A stretch of 29,592 nucleotides of DNA, from contig DATDPP010000004.1 of the NCBI GenBank assembly GCA_035292685.1, positions 1 through 29,592 on the forward strand, read 5' to 3'. The notes under the pieces were generated by a model. That model saw only the letters and a program-made list of their open reading frames with translations, did not search any database and was not told the DNA's origin. Both the position numbers and the translations under genes were made by a program. The DNA comes from JALYNX01 sp035292685 (GTDB taxonomy: Bacteria > Actinomycetota > Acidimicrobiia > Spongiisociales > ZC4RG35). Of the stretch, positions 1 to 7,054 are shown one piece after another. The stretch's first letter is position 1; each line of letters opens with the position of its first letter.

Positions 1-55
1 ACCAGCCGACGTGTCATCGAAACTCGAACTTACGGCCTCGACCACCCTGAGTGAA

Positions 56-83
56 GAGGTTTGGCGCGGAGCGCGAAAACCTC
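56..83. repeat. Short hairpin, GAGGTTT/AAACCTC arms
   Basis: GAGGTTT (56-62) and AAACCTC (77-83) form a 7-bp stem, and the 14 bases between them contain GCGC on both sides of a GGA turn, so the stem can extend. It lies just upstream of the first convincing gene. It may be the terminator of a gene left of the window or a member of a genomic palindrome family. No T-tract follows. No second copy was seen in this window. Confidence 0.35.
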
Positions 84-123
84 CGGTTGCGCCATGTGTA
101 ACGTTGCCTCAGGAGGTGAAGTT

Positions 124-564
124 GTGAGCAACGGAGAACGAGAACGACATCCGTTCCGATTCCTCGTGAAGTTCCTCATCATTGCCGGGGTACTGGCCGC
201 GATCGCCAGGGTGATGGCTTCCAAGAGGGCGGAGTACGTCGGTCTTACTGACGCCGAGGCAAAGGCCAAATTCGAGGAGCAACTCGGACCCTGGATCGGA
301 GAGGACAAGGCGGCCGAGATGGCCGAACAGGTCGTCCCGAAACTGAAAGACGCCGGTCTTTTCGACGCCAACCCAACCGAGAAGGCGATGGGCAACGTCA
401 AGGATGCCGCGGGAAAGACGGCCGACGCGGTGAAGGACACCGCGAAGAAGGCCACGAACACGGTGTCTGACGCCGTCGATTCGGCTTCCGACGCCATCGG
501 AGATGCGGTGGACGAGGCCGTCGAGAAAATCGAACAAGTTTCCAAGAAAACTCGCAGCCGCTAG
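124..564 (+). CDS. Small membrane-anchored protein with Ala/Lys-rich helical tail
   Basis: This is a 146-residue protein of unknown function. The GTG at 124 is chosen because a strong Shine-Dalgarno, AGGAGGTGAA, lies at 111-120; the frame is open further upstream but has no such site. Residues about 11-32 (FRFLVKFLIIAGVLAAIARV) look like a single membrane segment. A charged helical hairpin follows, around residues 40-75 (GLTDAEAKAKFEEQLGPWIG region). Residues 85-140 are made of Ala/Lys/Asp/Val repeats such as VKDAAGKTADAVKDTAKKA, typical of amphipathic 11-mer helices in LEA-like or YtxH-like stress proteins. A frame open from the window edge ends in TGA at 125-127 and would overlap the GTG as GTGA, but no gene can be recognised in it. 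The similarity to LEA/YtxH is compositional only. Confidence 0.75.
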   Translation: MSNGERERHPFRFLVKFLIIAGVLAAIARVMASKRAEYVGLTDAEAKAKFEEQLGPWIGEDKAAEMAEQVVPKLKDAGLFDANPTEKAMGNVKDAAGKTADAVKDTAKKATNTVSDAVDSASDAIGDAVDEAVEKIEQVSKKTRSR

Positions 565-1130
565 CCGAATCTGTCACAGCCCGCTCGTATGTTCGAGAAG
601 CGGACGCCCAGCAATTGGCCACCGCCGATGGCTGCAGATCGATGCGGGAATGGGTGGCGGGCCGTCTCGACGTCTCCGTTGACACTGCCGCCCGATTGAC
701 CACCACCGCCCGGCGTCTCGAAGCAGCAGGGCCGAGGCGATGTCCCGGCCTGTTTGTCCCCCCCTTTTGAAGGGGGGACCGGCGTGGCGACAGCTGCGCC
801 GAGGGGGGTTTGCACTGTCCCCCCCTCGCCCGACCCCGAGGTCGGGCGGTCCCCCCGCTTCGCGGGGGGACAAAGGGTCCCAACAAACTCCGCCGTTTTG
901 TCCTCCATCGTGACGCTTGCTGCACCGCCGACGGGTGCCTCAGCCGCTACCGACTGGAGCCACACCACAAGATCCCGTGGTCCCGGGGTGGGCCGACCGA
1001 TCCTGAGAACCTGACGACCTTGTGTTGGTTTCATCATCACGTGGTGATCCACGGCTGGGGGTTTCGAATCGACCCGACACTCGGACCGGGCCGGATCAGG
1101 TTCATCAAGCGGGGCGTCGATCCTCCCTGA
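565..1130 (+). pseudogene. Broken DUF222/13E12-type HNH endonuclease gene
   Basis: Two pieces of an actinobacterial DUF222-HNH protein remain in the same reading frame (phase of position 591). The left piece, about 570-750, reads VREADAQQLATADGCRSM, then REWVAGRLDVSVDTAARL, which matches the N-terminal DUF222 helical region. It stops at TGA 768-770 inside a palindromic element. The right piece, about 880-1130, reads RRFVLHRDACCTADGC, then RLEPHHKIPWSRGGPTDPEN, then LCWFHHHVVIHGWGF. It carries an intact HNH core (HH, N, HHxxxH) and ends in TGA at 1128-1130. The central part of the usual 350-450-residue protein is missing, and the element at 753-874 sits at the junction. This family is abundant and often decayed in actinobacteria. 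The family assignment is from motif recognition; loss of the centre is read directly from the short distance between the two ends. Confidence 0.7.
753..874. repeat. Palindromic element, arms A then B, without a gene
   Basis: A 122-bp G/C-run element is bounded by an inverted TTTGTCCCCCC / GGGGGGACAAA. Arm A (753 to about 810) has the hairpin CCCCCCTT-TTG-AAGGGGGG and then a GGCG/GCGCC region ending in GCCGAGGGGGG. Arm B (about 815-874) has CGCCCGACCCCGAGGTCGGGCG followed by GTCCCCCC-GCTTCGC-GGGGGGAC. The same two arms flank the DUF559 gene at 12511-12977 in permuted order. Here they stand alone, inside the broken HNH gene. No clear target-site duplication is visible. Confidence 0.75.
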
Positions 1131-1226
1131 TTCTCTCGACGTCCATTTCCACGCACTCACAACAAACCCTGGCCAGTACGCAGTCAACGTTTAGCCTGCC
1201 CAAGCGCTGTCCTGCCCTGGAGAAAA

Positions 1227-1382
1227 GTGACCGACGAAGTCCAGAACGCTTCTGACTCGAAACGTGTGATGATGGTTCTCGTCGTCCTCTTCATCGCCCT
1301 GGTTGCGATCTGGGCGGCGTCAAGCATCGACAGCATCCTGGCGGCCGATGCGAACGCCTCGGTCCGGCTGCTTCGCTTCTAA
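1227..1382 (+). CDS. Putative 51-residue single-pass membrane protein
   Basis: A GTG at 1227 preceded by CTGGAGAA (weak Shine-Dalgarno, GGAG at 1219-1222) opens a 51-codon frame ending in TAA at 1380-1382. The product has a polar, charged N-terminus (TDEVQNASDSKR), a clear membrane segment at residues 15-31 (MMVLVVLFIALVAIWAA) and a short tail ending VRLLRF. It fills the gap between the HNH remnant and the acetyltransferase and lies 44 bp before the latter. No family is recognised. The hydrophobic pattern and codon use make it more likely than a chance frame, but its short length leaves doubt. Confidence 0.5.
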   Translation: MTDEVQNASDSKRVMMVLVVLFIALVAIWAASSIDSILAADANASVRLLRF

Positions 1383-1426
1383 ATCAGCCGCACCCGCATC
1401 GACACCTTCCTAGCGTCAAACGCGTC

Positions 1427-2452
1427 ATGGCAACCCGTGTCGAACACGTCGATACCGTCACCGCGCCGGAGCGGATCCTGGCCGCGATGCATGAGCTCTA
1501 CCTCGAGATCGACGAGGAGGAGCTTCCCGGCGATCCGCCCAAGCCCTACGAGCAGCGAATGGTCGACTGGCGCCATTTCCCTGACTTCGACATGCTCCCG
1601 CAGTGGGTCTTATGGGAGGGCGACCGATTGGTGGCCACGTCGGCCGCCCATATGAATCGCACTCAGAACCTGGACAACGCTTTCGGATGGGTCCATGTCC
1701 GGCGAGCCGAGCGGGGACGTGGCTTCGGTCGGATCGTCGCCACTCCCATGTTCGATGCAGTCCAGCATGAGAACCGAACCCGGTTCGCCTGTGCCATTCC
1801 GCAAGGTTTCGACTCGGCGGCGCTGGCGGAGCGGGCCGGGATGAAGAATGCCTTCCAAGCCCGGAGGAGTCGTCTCACCCTCGCCGAGGTCGATTGGGAT
1901 CGGGTGGCCGAATGGGTGGACAAGGCGCCGCAACGGGCGTCGGAATACGAGGTCGTGTTCTGGCCGCCCCCGATCCCCGACCAGTATCTGCAGGCCTACT
2001 GCGATCTTCACTACGTGATGAACACTGCCCCGCTGGAGGAATTCGAGAGGGACCCGGAGGTGATGACACCCGAGATGTGGCAAGGACTCGAGGAAATCGA
2101 TCGGAATCGTCACACCGATTTCCTCGTCTATGCAGCGCGTCACAAACCGACCGGGTCGTTTGTCGGACTCACCGAGGCCATCTATCAGAGACTGAATCCT
2201 CCACAGGCCTGGCAGGCCGACACTGGAGTGGAGGCGGCTCATCGCGAGAAAGGCCTGGGCCGTTGGCTCAAGGCCGCCATGTTGCAGAGGCTTCGCTCCG
2301 ACTATCCGCTCGTGGAGAGGATCGATACCGACAACGCCGGATCCAACGAGCCAATGCTGAACATCAACATCGCCCTGGGGTTCAAACCGATCCTGATGAA
2401 CCACATCTGGCAGGGCGACGTGGCGACGATCAGGGAACGTCTAAGGGTCTAA
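1427..2452 (+). CDS. GNAT acetyltransferase with two GNAT domains
   Basis: This 341-residue protein has two GCN5-related N-acetyltransferase folds in tandem, the architecture of mycothiol synthase (MshD) and related actinobacterial enzymes. The first domain has the acetyl-CoA pyrophosphate loop RxxRGRGFG at about residues 93-101 after a VHVRRAE strand. The second has HREKGLGRWL at residues 272-281, followed by DTDNAGSNEPMLNINIALGF, the typical C-terminal GNAT motif in which the Asn-rich stretch precedes LGF. Only the second domain has the full NxxMLxxNxxLGF signature, so it is the likelier active half. The substrate is unknown; mycothiol synthase itself cannot be claimed. The start is the first ATG after a weak upstream region. 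The gene converges on the decarboxylase with 12 bp between stops. Confidence 0.85.
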   Translation: MATRVEHVDTVTAPERILAAMHELYLEIDEEELPGDPPKPYEQRMVDWRHFPDFDMLPQWVLWEGDRLVATSAAHMNRTQNLDNAFGWVHVRRAERGRGFGRIVATPMFDAVQHENRTRFACAIPQGFDSAALAERAGMKNAFQARRSRLTLAEVDWDRVAEWVDKAPQRASEYEVVFWPPPIPDQYLQAYCDLHYVMNTAPLEEFERDPEVMTPEMWQGLEEIDRNRHTDFLVYAARHKPTGSFVGLTEAIYQRLNPPQAWQADTGVEAAHREKGLGRWLKAAMLQRLRSDYPLVERIDTDNAGSNEPMLNINIALGFKPILMNHIWQGDVATIRERLRV

Positions 2453-2464
2453 ACCGCCCAGGTT

Positions 2465-3796
2465 TCAGGCGCGAGCCATACGGACGATCGCCCGGACGCT
2501 CCGCTCCACCTCTTCCTCGTTGGTCTTGAAAGACGAAACCGAGATCCTCATCGCGGTCCTTCCCTGCCAGACCGTGGGCCCGGCGAACAAGGTGCCCTCC
2601 TCCTGGATCGCCTTGACGATGCGATTTGTCTCCTCGGGCTCTCCGAAACTGACCAGAACCTGGTTGAGCACCACTTCGTTGAGGATCTCGAATCCCTCTT
2701 CGGTGAGACGGCGCGCGAAGAGTTGGGCCATGCGGACTGTTCGCTCCACCAGGTCGGTGAGACCTGTTCGACCCAGTGTCTTGAGAACGGCCCAGGTGGG
2801 GATGCCGCGGGCCCGTCGTGACATCTCCGGGGTGAAGAAGAACGGGTCCCTACCTTCTCCGATGAGGTAGGCGGCCGAGATGTTCATCTCACGGGCCAGG
2901 GCTTCGGGGTGTTTCACCAGAGCGACGCCGGCGTCATAAGGGACGTTCAGGTATTTGTGGGCATCGGTCGCCCAAGAGTCGGCCAACTCCTGGCCTTCCG
3001 TCAGATGGGAGAGCTTGGGGGACACCGCGGCCCAGAATCCGAAGGCGCCGTCGACATGAACCCAGGCCCCCATCTTCTTGGCGGCCGGGATTATCTCGGA
3101 CATCGGGTCGAAGGCGCCGCTGTTGACGTTGCCCGCCTGAACGCAGACGATCGCCGGTGGCTCGACCAACGGCAGGGCGTCGGCCCGCATCCGGCCCTGA
3201 TTGTCGACCGGGACCCGGACTACCCGCTCACGACCCAACCCCACGATGCCCAATGCCTTGAGCAGGGAGGGATGCACCTCGTCTCCCACCACCACGGTCA
3301 CCTCCGGCGCCCCAAACAGGCCTCGAGCTCGGGCGTCCCAACCCACCTCGGAGAGGACCTGGGATCGGGCCGTGGCGAGAGTTGTCACATGAGCCACCGT
3401 GGTGCCGGTCACAAATGCGCCCCAGGTGGTTTCCGGCAGACCGCCGGCTTCGATGATCCATCGCAAGGCGCTGTGTTCGAGCGCAACCGAGCCGGGTGTG
3501 GCCTCGGCCGCCGCGGTGTTCTGATCCCAGGCGGAGGTGAGCCAATCGGCAGCCAGGGCCACGGGATATACGCCGCCGATCACCCAGCCGTAGAACCGTG
3601 GTGACCCCATGGCCATGGTTGCAGCAGGCACCAGCCGGTCCATGAGGGCAATCGTTTCGTTGGGGTCGGTCGGGCCCTCGGGGAAGGGCCCGCCCAGCGG
3701 GCTCAGGTCGACGTTGTCGGGACGGACAGGTGCTTCGTCGAGTTGCTCCAAGTAGGCGATGGCGCGCTCGGCGGTAGAGCGGAGGAGATCATCCAT
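2465..3796 (-). CDS. PLP-dependent group II amino-acid decarboxylase family protein
   Basis: This 443-residue protein is a fold-type I pyridoxal-phosphate enzyme of the group II decarboxylase family (aromatic-amino-acid, glutamate and diaminobutyrate decarboxylases). The cofactor Asp lies in HVDGAFGFW (D249). The Schiff-base lysine is K281 in the motif TDAHKYLNVPYD, with H280 before it as in the family. SPRFYGWVIGG near residue 65 and GTTVAHVTTL at 131-140 match the substrate and phosphate-binding segments. ATG 3794-3796 is chosen over an upstream in-frame ATG because the longer form would overlap the response regulator by 47 bp. It begins 10 bp after the regulator stop and is probably cotranscribed with it. 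The amine product cannot be named from sequence; some relatives act as aldolases or aminotransferases. Confidence 0.85.
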   Translation of the reverse strand: MDDLLRSTAERAIAYLEQLDEAPVRPDNVDLSPLGGPFPEGPTDPNETIALMDRLVPAATMAMGSPRFYGWVIGGVYPVALAADWLTSAWDQNTAAAEATPGSVALEHSALRWIIEAGGLPETTWGAFVTGTTVAHVTTLATARSQVLSEVGWDARARGLFGAPEVTVVVGDEVHPSLLKALGIVGLGRERVVRVPVDNQGRMRADALPLVEPPAIVCVQAGNVNSGAFDPMSEIIPAAKKMGAWVHVDGAFGFWAAVSPKLSHLTEGQELADSWATDAHKYLNVPYDAGVALVKHPEALAREMNISAAYLIGEGRDPFFFTPEMSRRARGIPTWAVLKTLGRTGLTDLVERTVRMAQLFARRLTEEGFEILNEVVLNQVLVSFGEPEETNRIVKAIQEEGTLFAGPTVWQGRTAMRISVSSFKTNEEEVERSVRAIVRMARA

Positions 3797-3806
3797 CGCA
3801 GCAACT

Positions 3807-4484
3807 TTAAGCCTCGTCCCAGCTCTCGGCCGACCCGGCGCTCTCATGCTCACCGTCGATGCGAGCGACGTAGGCGGCCGCCTCGCTGCGACGGCTCATT
3901 CCCATCTTGGTGAGAAGGTTCGACACGTAGTTCTTGACTGTCTTCTCGGCGAGGAACATCTCCTCGGCGATCTGGCGATTCGTCATCCCGGCGGCGATGT
4001 GCTCGACGATGGTCCGCTCCTGCTTGGAGAGCTTGGAGAGAAGAGGGTCATCCTTGGGGCCGGAACGGAGCCGCTCGAAGAGCCGTTCGGTCATCTCGGG
4101 GTCGAGCAGCGATTCTCCTGCTCCCACCTTGCGGATGCTCTCGACGAGGTCTGTGGCCTTCACTCTCTTCAGGACGTAGCCGGAGGCACCAGCCAGGATC
4201 GCCGCCATCAACGCCTCCTCGTCTGCGAACGAGGTGAGCATCAGGACTTTGACCTCAGGAAAGCGCGAGCGGATGTCCCGGCAGGCCTCGACGCCACTGC
4301 GATCCGGGAGACGCACATCGAGGACGACGACATCGGGCTCGTCGTAGCCGACCCGTCTCAGCCCTTCATCGGCGGTGCCGGCCTCGCCGACCACCTCCAT
4401 ATCGTCCTGAGCGTCGATCAGGCCTTTGAGACCTGCGCGAACTACTTCATGGTCGTCCACCAACAACACACGCAGCTTCGACAT
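3807..4484 (-). CDS. NarL/LuxR-family response regulator, DevR-like
   Basis: This 225-residue DNA-binding regulator has an N-terminal receiver domain with the acidic pair D10/D11, phospho-acceptor D56 in VVVLDVRLPD, Thr in MLTSF and Lys in YVLKRV. A linker follows, then a LuxR-type helix-turn-helix: LSKQERTIVEHIAAGMTNRQ followed by IAEEMFLAEKTVKNYVSNLL. The C-terminal MGMSRRSEAAAYVARI resembles the end of mycobacterial DevR/DosR. The ATG at 4482-4484 is used because SKLRVLLVDDH is the canonical receiver start. It is divergent from a GAF histidine kinase 37 bp away, its likely phosphodonor. A decarboxylase gene follows directly. Calling it DevR-like is an inference from the C-terminal pattern and the partner. 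Confidence 0.88.
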   Translation of the reverse strand: MSKLRVLLVDDHEVVRAGLKGLIDAQDDMEVVGEAGTADEGLRRVGYDEPDVVVLDVRLPDRSGVEACRDIRSRFPEVKVLMLTSFADEEALMAAILAGASGYVLKRVKATDLVESIRKVGAGESLLDPEMTERLFERLRSGPKDDPLLSKLSKQERTIVEHIAAGMTNRQIAEEMFLAEKTVKNYVSNLLTKMGMSRRSEAAAYVARIDGEHESAGSAESWDEA

Positions 4485-4521
4485 CGGCCTGACGGTAGCC
4501 CCTTGGGTAACGTCGCAGGGG

Positions 4522-5634
4522 ATGCCGCAACATGAGCCCATCGCTCGACTTCCTGCCCTGATCGAGGCGGCCGCTTCGGTCATCGAATCCGGGGACCTTC
4601 AGCAGTTGTTGCGCCGATTGGTGTCCGAGGCTCGATCGGCAACCGGGGCGCGGTATGGCGCACTGGGTGTGATCGGAGAGCACGGTGTGCTCGTCGAATT
4701 CATCCATGAGGGAATGACCCCGGAAACGGTTGCCCGAATCGGCTCGCCGCCCAAAGGGCTCGGGGTACTCGGCATCGTGGTGCGGGAGAGGAAGACGATC
4801 CGGCTCGATTCGATCGGGGATCATCCGGATTCGTACGGTTTTCCCCCGAATCACCCTTCGATGGGCTCATTCCTGGGAGTGCCGGTGGTGGCCGGTGGCA
4901 GGGCTTTTGGCAATCTCTACCTATCCGACAAGGAAGGGGGCTTCACCGACTCCGATGTGGTGATGGTCGAGGCCCTGAGTCGCATTGCTGGATCGGCGCT
5001 CACGACGGCGCGCCTCCAGGAACGGTTACGCGGCCTGGCGGTCGTCGAGGATCGGGAGCGAATCGCACGCGACCTCCACGACTCGGTGATCCAGGACCTG
5101 TTCGCAGTGGGTTTGGGGCTTCAGGGAATGTCGGGCCGGGTCACCGATGAGGCGGCAGCGGCCACACTGGAGAGCTCAGTCGATCGACTCGATGCGGCCG
5201 TTGAGACATTGCGGAGATATGTGTTGCAGTTGCGTGGTGGGCCGCACCGTCCACTCCAGCTCGAGGATCGTCTCCAGGAACTGGTGTCGCGGATGGGGTC
5301 GGCGTATCCCAGCGAGCTGCGTCTCGAATTGGCGATCGTGCATACGGGGGAGGAAGCCCTCAATGACGAAATCCTCAGCCTGGTGACCGAGGCTTTGAGC
5401 AACGCACTTCGACACTCCGAGGCTGCTCGTGTGAACGTGTTGGTCGAATCGGATTCCACCGGCTGGCGGCTGCGGGTTCAGGATGACGGCATCGGGTTCG
5501 ACACCAGTACGGTCAGACAGGGCATGGGGCTCGGCAATCTCAGGGCTCGGGCCGAACAGATTGGCGGGACGACCAAGATCACGAGCAGTCCCGGCGTGGG
5601 GACCATGGTCGAAATCGAGATCCCGATCAGCTGA
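4522..5634 (+). CDS. GAF-domain sensor histidine kinase, DevS-like (NarL-partner type)
   Basis: This 370-residue soluble kinase has no membrane segment. One GAF domain spans about residues 15-160. A HisKA_3 dimerisation helix follows, with phospho-acceptor H186 in RERIARDLHDSVIQDLF. The HATPase_c domain has N-box EALSNALRHSEAARV, G1 DDGIGFD and G2 MGLGNLRARAEQIGG. In the GAF domain, NHPSMGSFLGVPV and FGNLYLSDK place H111 and Y133 22 residues apart, the same spacing as the heme ligand His149 and distal Tyr171 of mycobacterial DevS; a heme-based O2/NO/CO sensor is therefore possible but unproven. ATG 4522 follows CAGGGG and avoids overlap with the divergent regulator. Its stop overlaps the convergent SRPBCC gene by 8 bp. 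Confidence 0.88.
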   Translation: MPQHEPIARLPALIEAAASVIESGDLQQLLRRLVSEARSATGARYGALGVIGEHGVLVEFIHEGMTPETVARIGSPPKGLGVLGIVVRERKTIRLDSIGDHPDSYGFPPNHPSMGSFLGVPVVAGGRAFGNLYLSDKEGGFTDSDVVMVEALSRIAGSALTTARLQERLRGLAVVEDRERIARDLHDSVIQDLFAVGLGLQGMSGRVTDEAAAATLESSVDRLDAAVETLRRYVLQLRGGPHRPLQLEDRLQELVSRMGSAYPSELRLELAIVHTGEEALNDEILSLVTEALSNALRHSEAARVNVLVESDSTGWRLRVQDDGIGFDTSTVRQGMGLGNLRARAEQIGGTTKITSSPGVGTMVEIEIPIS

Positions 5635-6082
5635 TCGATTCGGACTCGAGAGCGTGGGCGATTCGATCGACCCAATCCTTGACCGTGGAATCGGCGAACC
5701 GGCTCAGACCGGTCCGGTCGATCACCCTGCCCAACGGCCCCATTGGCGGCTCATAGGTGCCTTCGAAGCTGATCCGTGTTCGGCTGGGGCCCACATGGGA
5801 TAGGACTAAGTCTGCGGTCATGGTTGGAAACAGCGCACTGGCATTGGTGGCGACCCACTTGATCGGATAGACCAGCCCCTGGCGATGAATCTCGTGGGCA
5901 CCGATCTGTAGACGCACCTCTTTGGCAAGACCGTCCACACCGGGCCCCACCTTGGCCCGCAACGACTCGCCCTGGCGGTATGCGATGCCCGCCCACTCGG
6001 CGAGATCGCCATGGAGGGCGTCAAGTCTCTGCTCGACCACGCCGAGCGGCACTCCGACCACGGTTTCGTACTTGACAAACAT
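5627..6082 (-). CDS. SRPBCC-like (START/polyketide-cyclase fold) protein
   Basis: This 151-residue protein has the pattern of the SRPBCC hydrophobic-pocket fold. An N-terminal beta strand (FVKYETVVGVPLGVVEQRL) leads into a helix. Alternating strands follow, including a GTYEPPMGPLGRVIDRT segment, and then a long C-terminal helix (FADSTVKDWVDRIAHAL). The TYEP..GP.G...D pattern is common in SRPBCC proteins of actinobacteria. Function is unknown. Its ATG directly abuts the TAG of the upstream split-barrel gene, so the two are likely translated from one mRNA with the CBS gene ahead of them. Its 3' end overlaps the convergent kinase gene. Confidence 0.65.
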   Translation of the reverse strand: MFVKYETVVGVPLGVVEQRLDALHGDLAEWAGIAYRQGESLRAKVGPGVDGLAKEVRLQIGAHEIHRQGLVYPIKWVATNASALFPTMTADLVLSHVGPSRTRISFEGTYEPPMGPLGRVIDRTGLSRFADSTVKDWVDRIAHALESESIS

Positions 6083-6544
6083 CTAAAGCCGACCTGGCCG
6101 GGTCCGCACCGAGAACTCGCGTCCAGACACCATGCCGGTGATCTCGTCGATGGAAACCTCGACGACGTGGGGAAAGCTCGCCATCGCCTGAAACCCGGTT
6201 CGACCCAGGGGCGAGCCGAGCACCTTGGCGTATTTCTCGAAGAGCATCTCTACCGCGAGAGTGGCGGTCTCCGAATCGGTCCGCTCCGCGGCTCGTCCCC
6301 GCACGATCACGCTGATCCAGTCGCCGGTCTCATTGTCGAAGTGAGAAGATTCGATCGAGACCGTCGGATGAGCGACGATGGCTTCGAATCGCTTTCCTGG
6401 CTTGGTCCTGAAGAGGATGCGATTGCCGTCGAGCACGAACGACATCGGGCTCACATAAGGATCACCCTCGGACACAACCCCGATGTGCGCCACCATCGCC
6501 TTGGAGAGGAACTCCCGGGCCTCGCCTTCTGGGATGGAATCCAT
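6083..6544 (-). CDS. Pyridoxamine 5'-phosphate oxidase-like FMN-binding split-barrel protein
   Basis: This 153-residue protein has the pyridoxamine-oxidase-like split-barrel fold used by small FMN-, heme- or F420-binding proteins. It starts EAREFLSKAMVAHIGVVSEG, then DPYVSPMSFVLDGNRILFRT, then KPGKRFEAIVAHPTVSIES, the standard strand order of the family. The phosphate-contact segment is FRTKPGKR. The substrate or cofactor is unknown; relatives include nitroimidazole-reductase-like and stress-induced proteins. The order CBS-split barrel-SRPBCC, with 3- and 0-bp gaps, indicates an operon read on the minus strand. CBS and flavin proteins of this kind are frequent members of DevR-type dormancy regulons in mycobacteria, which suits the nearby two-component pair. 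Confidence 0.85.
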   Translation of the reverse strand: MDSIPEGEAREFLSKAMVAHIGVVSEGDPYVSPMSFVLDGNRILFRTKPGKRFEAIVAHPTVSIESSHFDNETGDWISVIVRGRAAERTDSETATLAVEMLFEKYAKVLGSPLGRTGFQAMASFPHVVEVSIDEITGMVSGREFSVRTRPGRL

Positions 6545-6547
6545 GAC

Positions 6548-6928
6548 TCAAGTCCTTGTGGGCTCTGACATTGCCCAGAGCACATCCTTGATCGAGATCA
6601 TCCCGAGCACCACGGGCCCGTCAACAACCGGTATATGCCGGTAGCCGCTGGCGAGCATCCAATCTGCCGCCTCAGGCACAGGCATGTCGGGGTCGATCGA
6701 ATCGGGGTAGGCGGTCATCCAATTGGCTACTCGTGCCCGATCGAGGTCGGCGCCTTCCGCAACCGCGTCCAGGAGGTCTCGTTCGGTGAAGATGCCTTCC
6801 AGTGCCCCGTCGACTTCGACGGCCAGCGACCCCACACCGTTGTTCTTCATCGCGACCGCGGCGCTACGGATCGTCGCGTCTGGCGCTATCCAGATCACGT
6901 CACCACCTATCAGCTCTCGAACAGTCAT
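6548..6928 (-). CDS. Two-CBS-domain protein
   Basis: This 126-residue protein is composed only of a CBS pair (Bateman module). CBS1 spans about residues 5-60 (VIWIAPDATIRSAAVAMKNN, GSLAVEVDGALEGIFTERDL). CBS2 spans about residues 65-122 (PDSIDPDMPVPEAADWMLAS, HIPVVDGPVVLGMISIKDV). The G-I-F/I-T/S-x-x-D-L/V motifs that bind adenosyl ligands are intact in both (IFTERDLL, MISIKDVL). Size and architecture match stand-alone CBS proteins such as mycobacterial Hrp1, which is hypoxia-induced; the ligand here is unknown. The ATG is preceded by a good Shine-Dalgarno (GAAAGGAAG on the minus strand). It is the first gene of its operon and is divergent from the multicopper oxidase, sharing a promoter region that has an 18-bp palindrome. 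Confidence 0.9.
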   Translation of the reverse strand: MTVRELIGGDVIWIAPDATIRSAAVAMKNNGVGSLAVEVDGALEGIFTERDLLDAVAEGADLDRARVANWMTAYPDSIDPDMPVPEAADWMLASGYRHIPVVDGPVVLGMISIKDVLWAMSEPTRT

Positions 6929-6992
6929 CGGCTTCCTTTCGTCGCCTCACCGCAATTCTCCGTGTCGCGATCGAAAGGAGTCAGCGTCTTAA

Positions 6993-7010
6993 GTCCCTAG
7001 ATCTAGGGAC
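6993..7010. promoter_or_regulatory. Perfect 18-bp palindrome between CBS and multicopper oxidase genes
   Basis: GTCCCTAGATCTAGGGAC is its own reverse complement. Outside one mismatched pair (A6992/C7011), two more pairs match (TA at 6990-6991, TA at 7012-7013), giving a 24-bp near-palindrome. It is centred in the 126-bp divergent intergenic region, 64 bp from the CBS start and 44 bp from the oxidase start. This is the expected place for a dimeric regulator. The GTCCC and GGGAC half-sites recall the DevR box, but they are everted relative to it. Confidence 0.65.
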
Positions 7011-7054
7011 CTACGCGCCTACGGGCTGATCGAGGCGCCACGTATCTTGGCCGG

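Noticed and set aside
61..123. Extended N-terminus of the first membrane protein
   Set aside because: A TTG start at 61 has no ribosome site, while GTG 124 follows AGGAGGTGAA; the extra residues would be translated from a hairpin.
1..123. Tail of an upstream gene ending at 54 or at 127
   Set aside because: Two frames are open from the left edge, one of them ending as a GTGA overlap with the gene at 124, but neither peptide shows a recognisable domain, so no gene is called.
753..874. Classical insertion sequence or MITE with target-site duplication
   Set aside because: There are inverted ends, but no duplicated flank is visible on either side and no transposase gene; the only associated gene is the DUF559 nuclease at the other copy.
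6993..7010. Canonical DevR/DosR box
   Set aside because: The half-sites GTCCC and GGGAC are everted and separated by 8 bp. The known box has GGGAC on the left and GTCCC on the right with a short centre, so I call it only a palindrome of unknown regulator.
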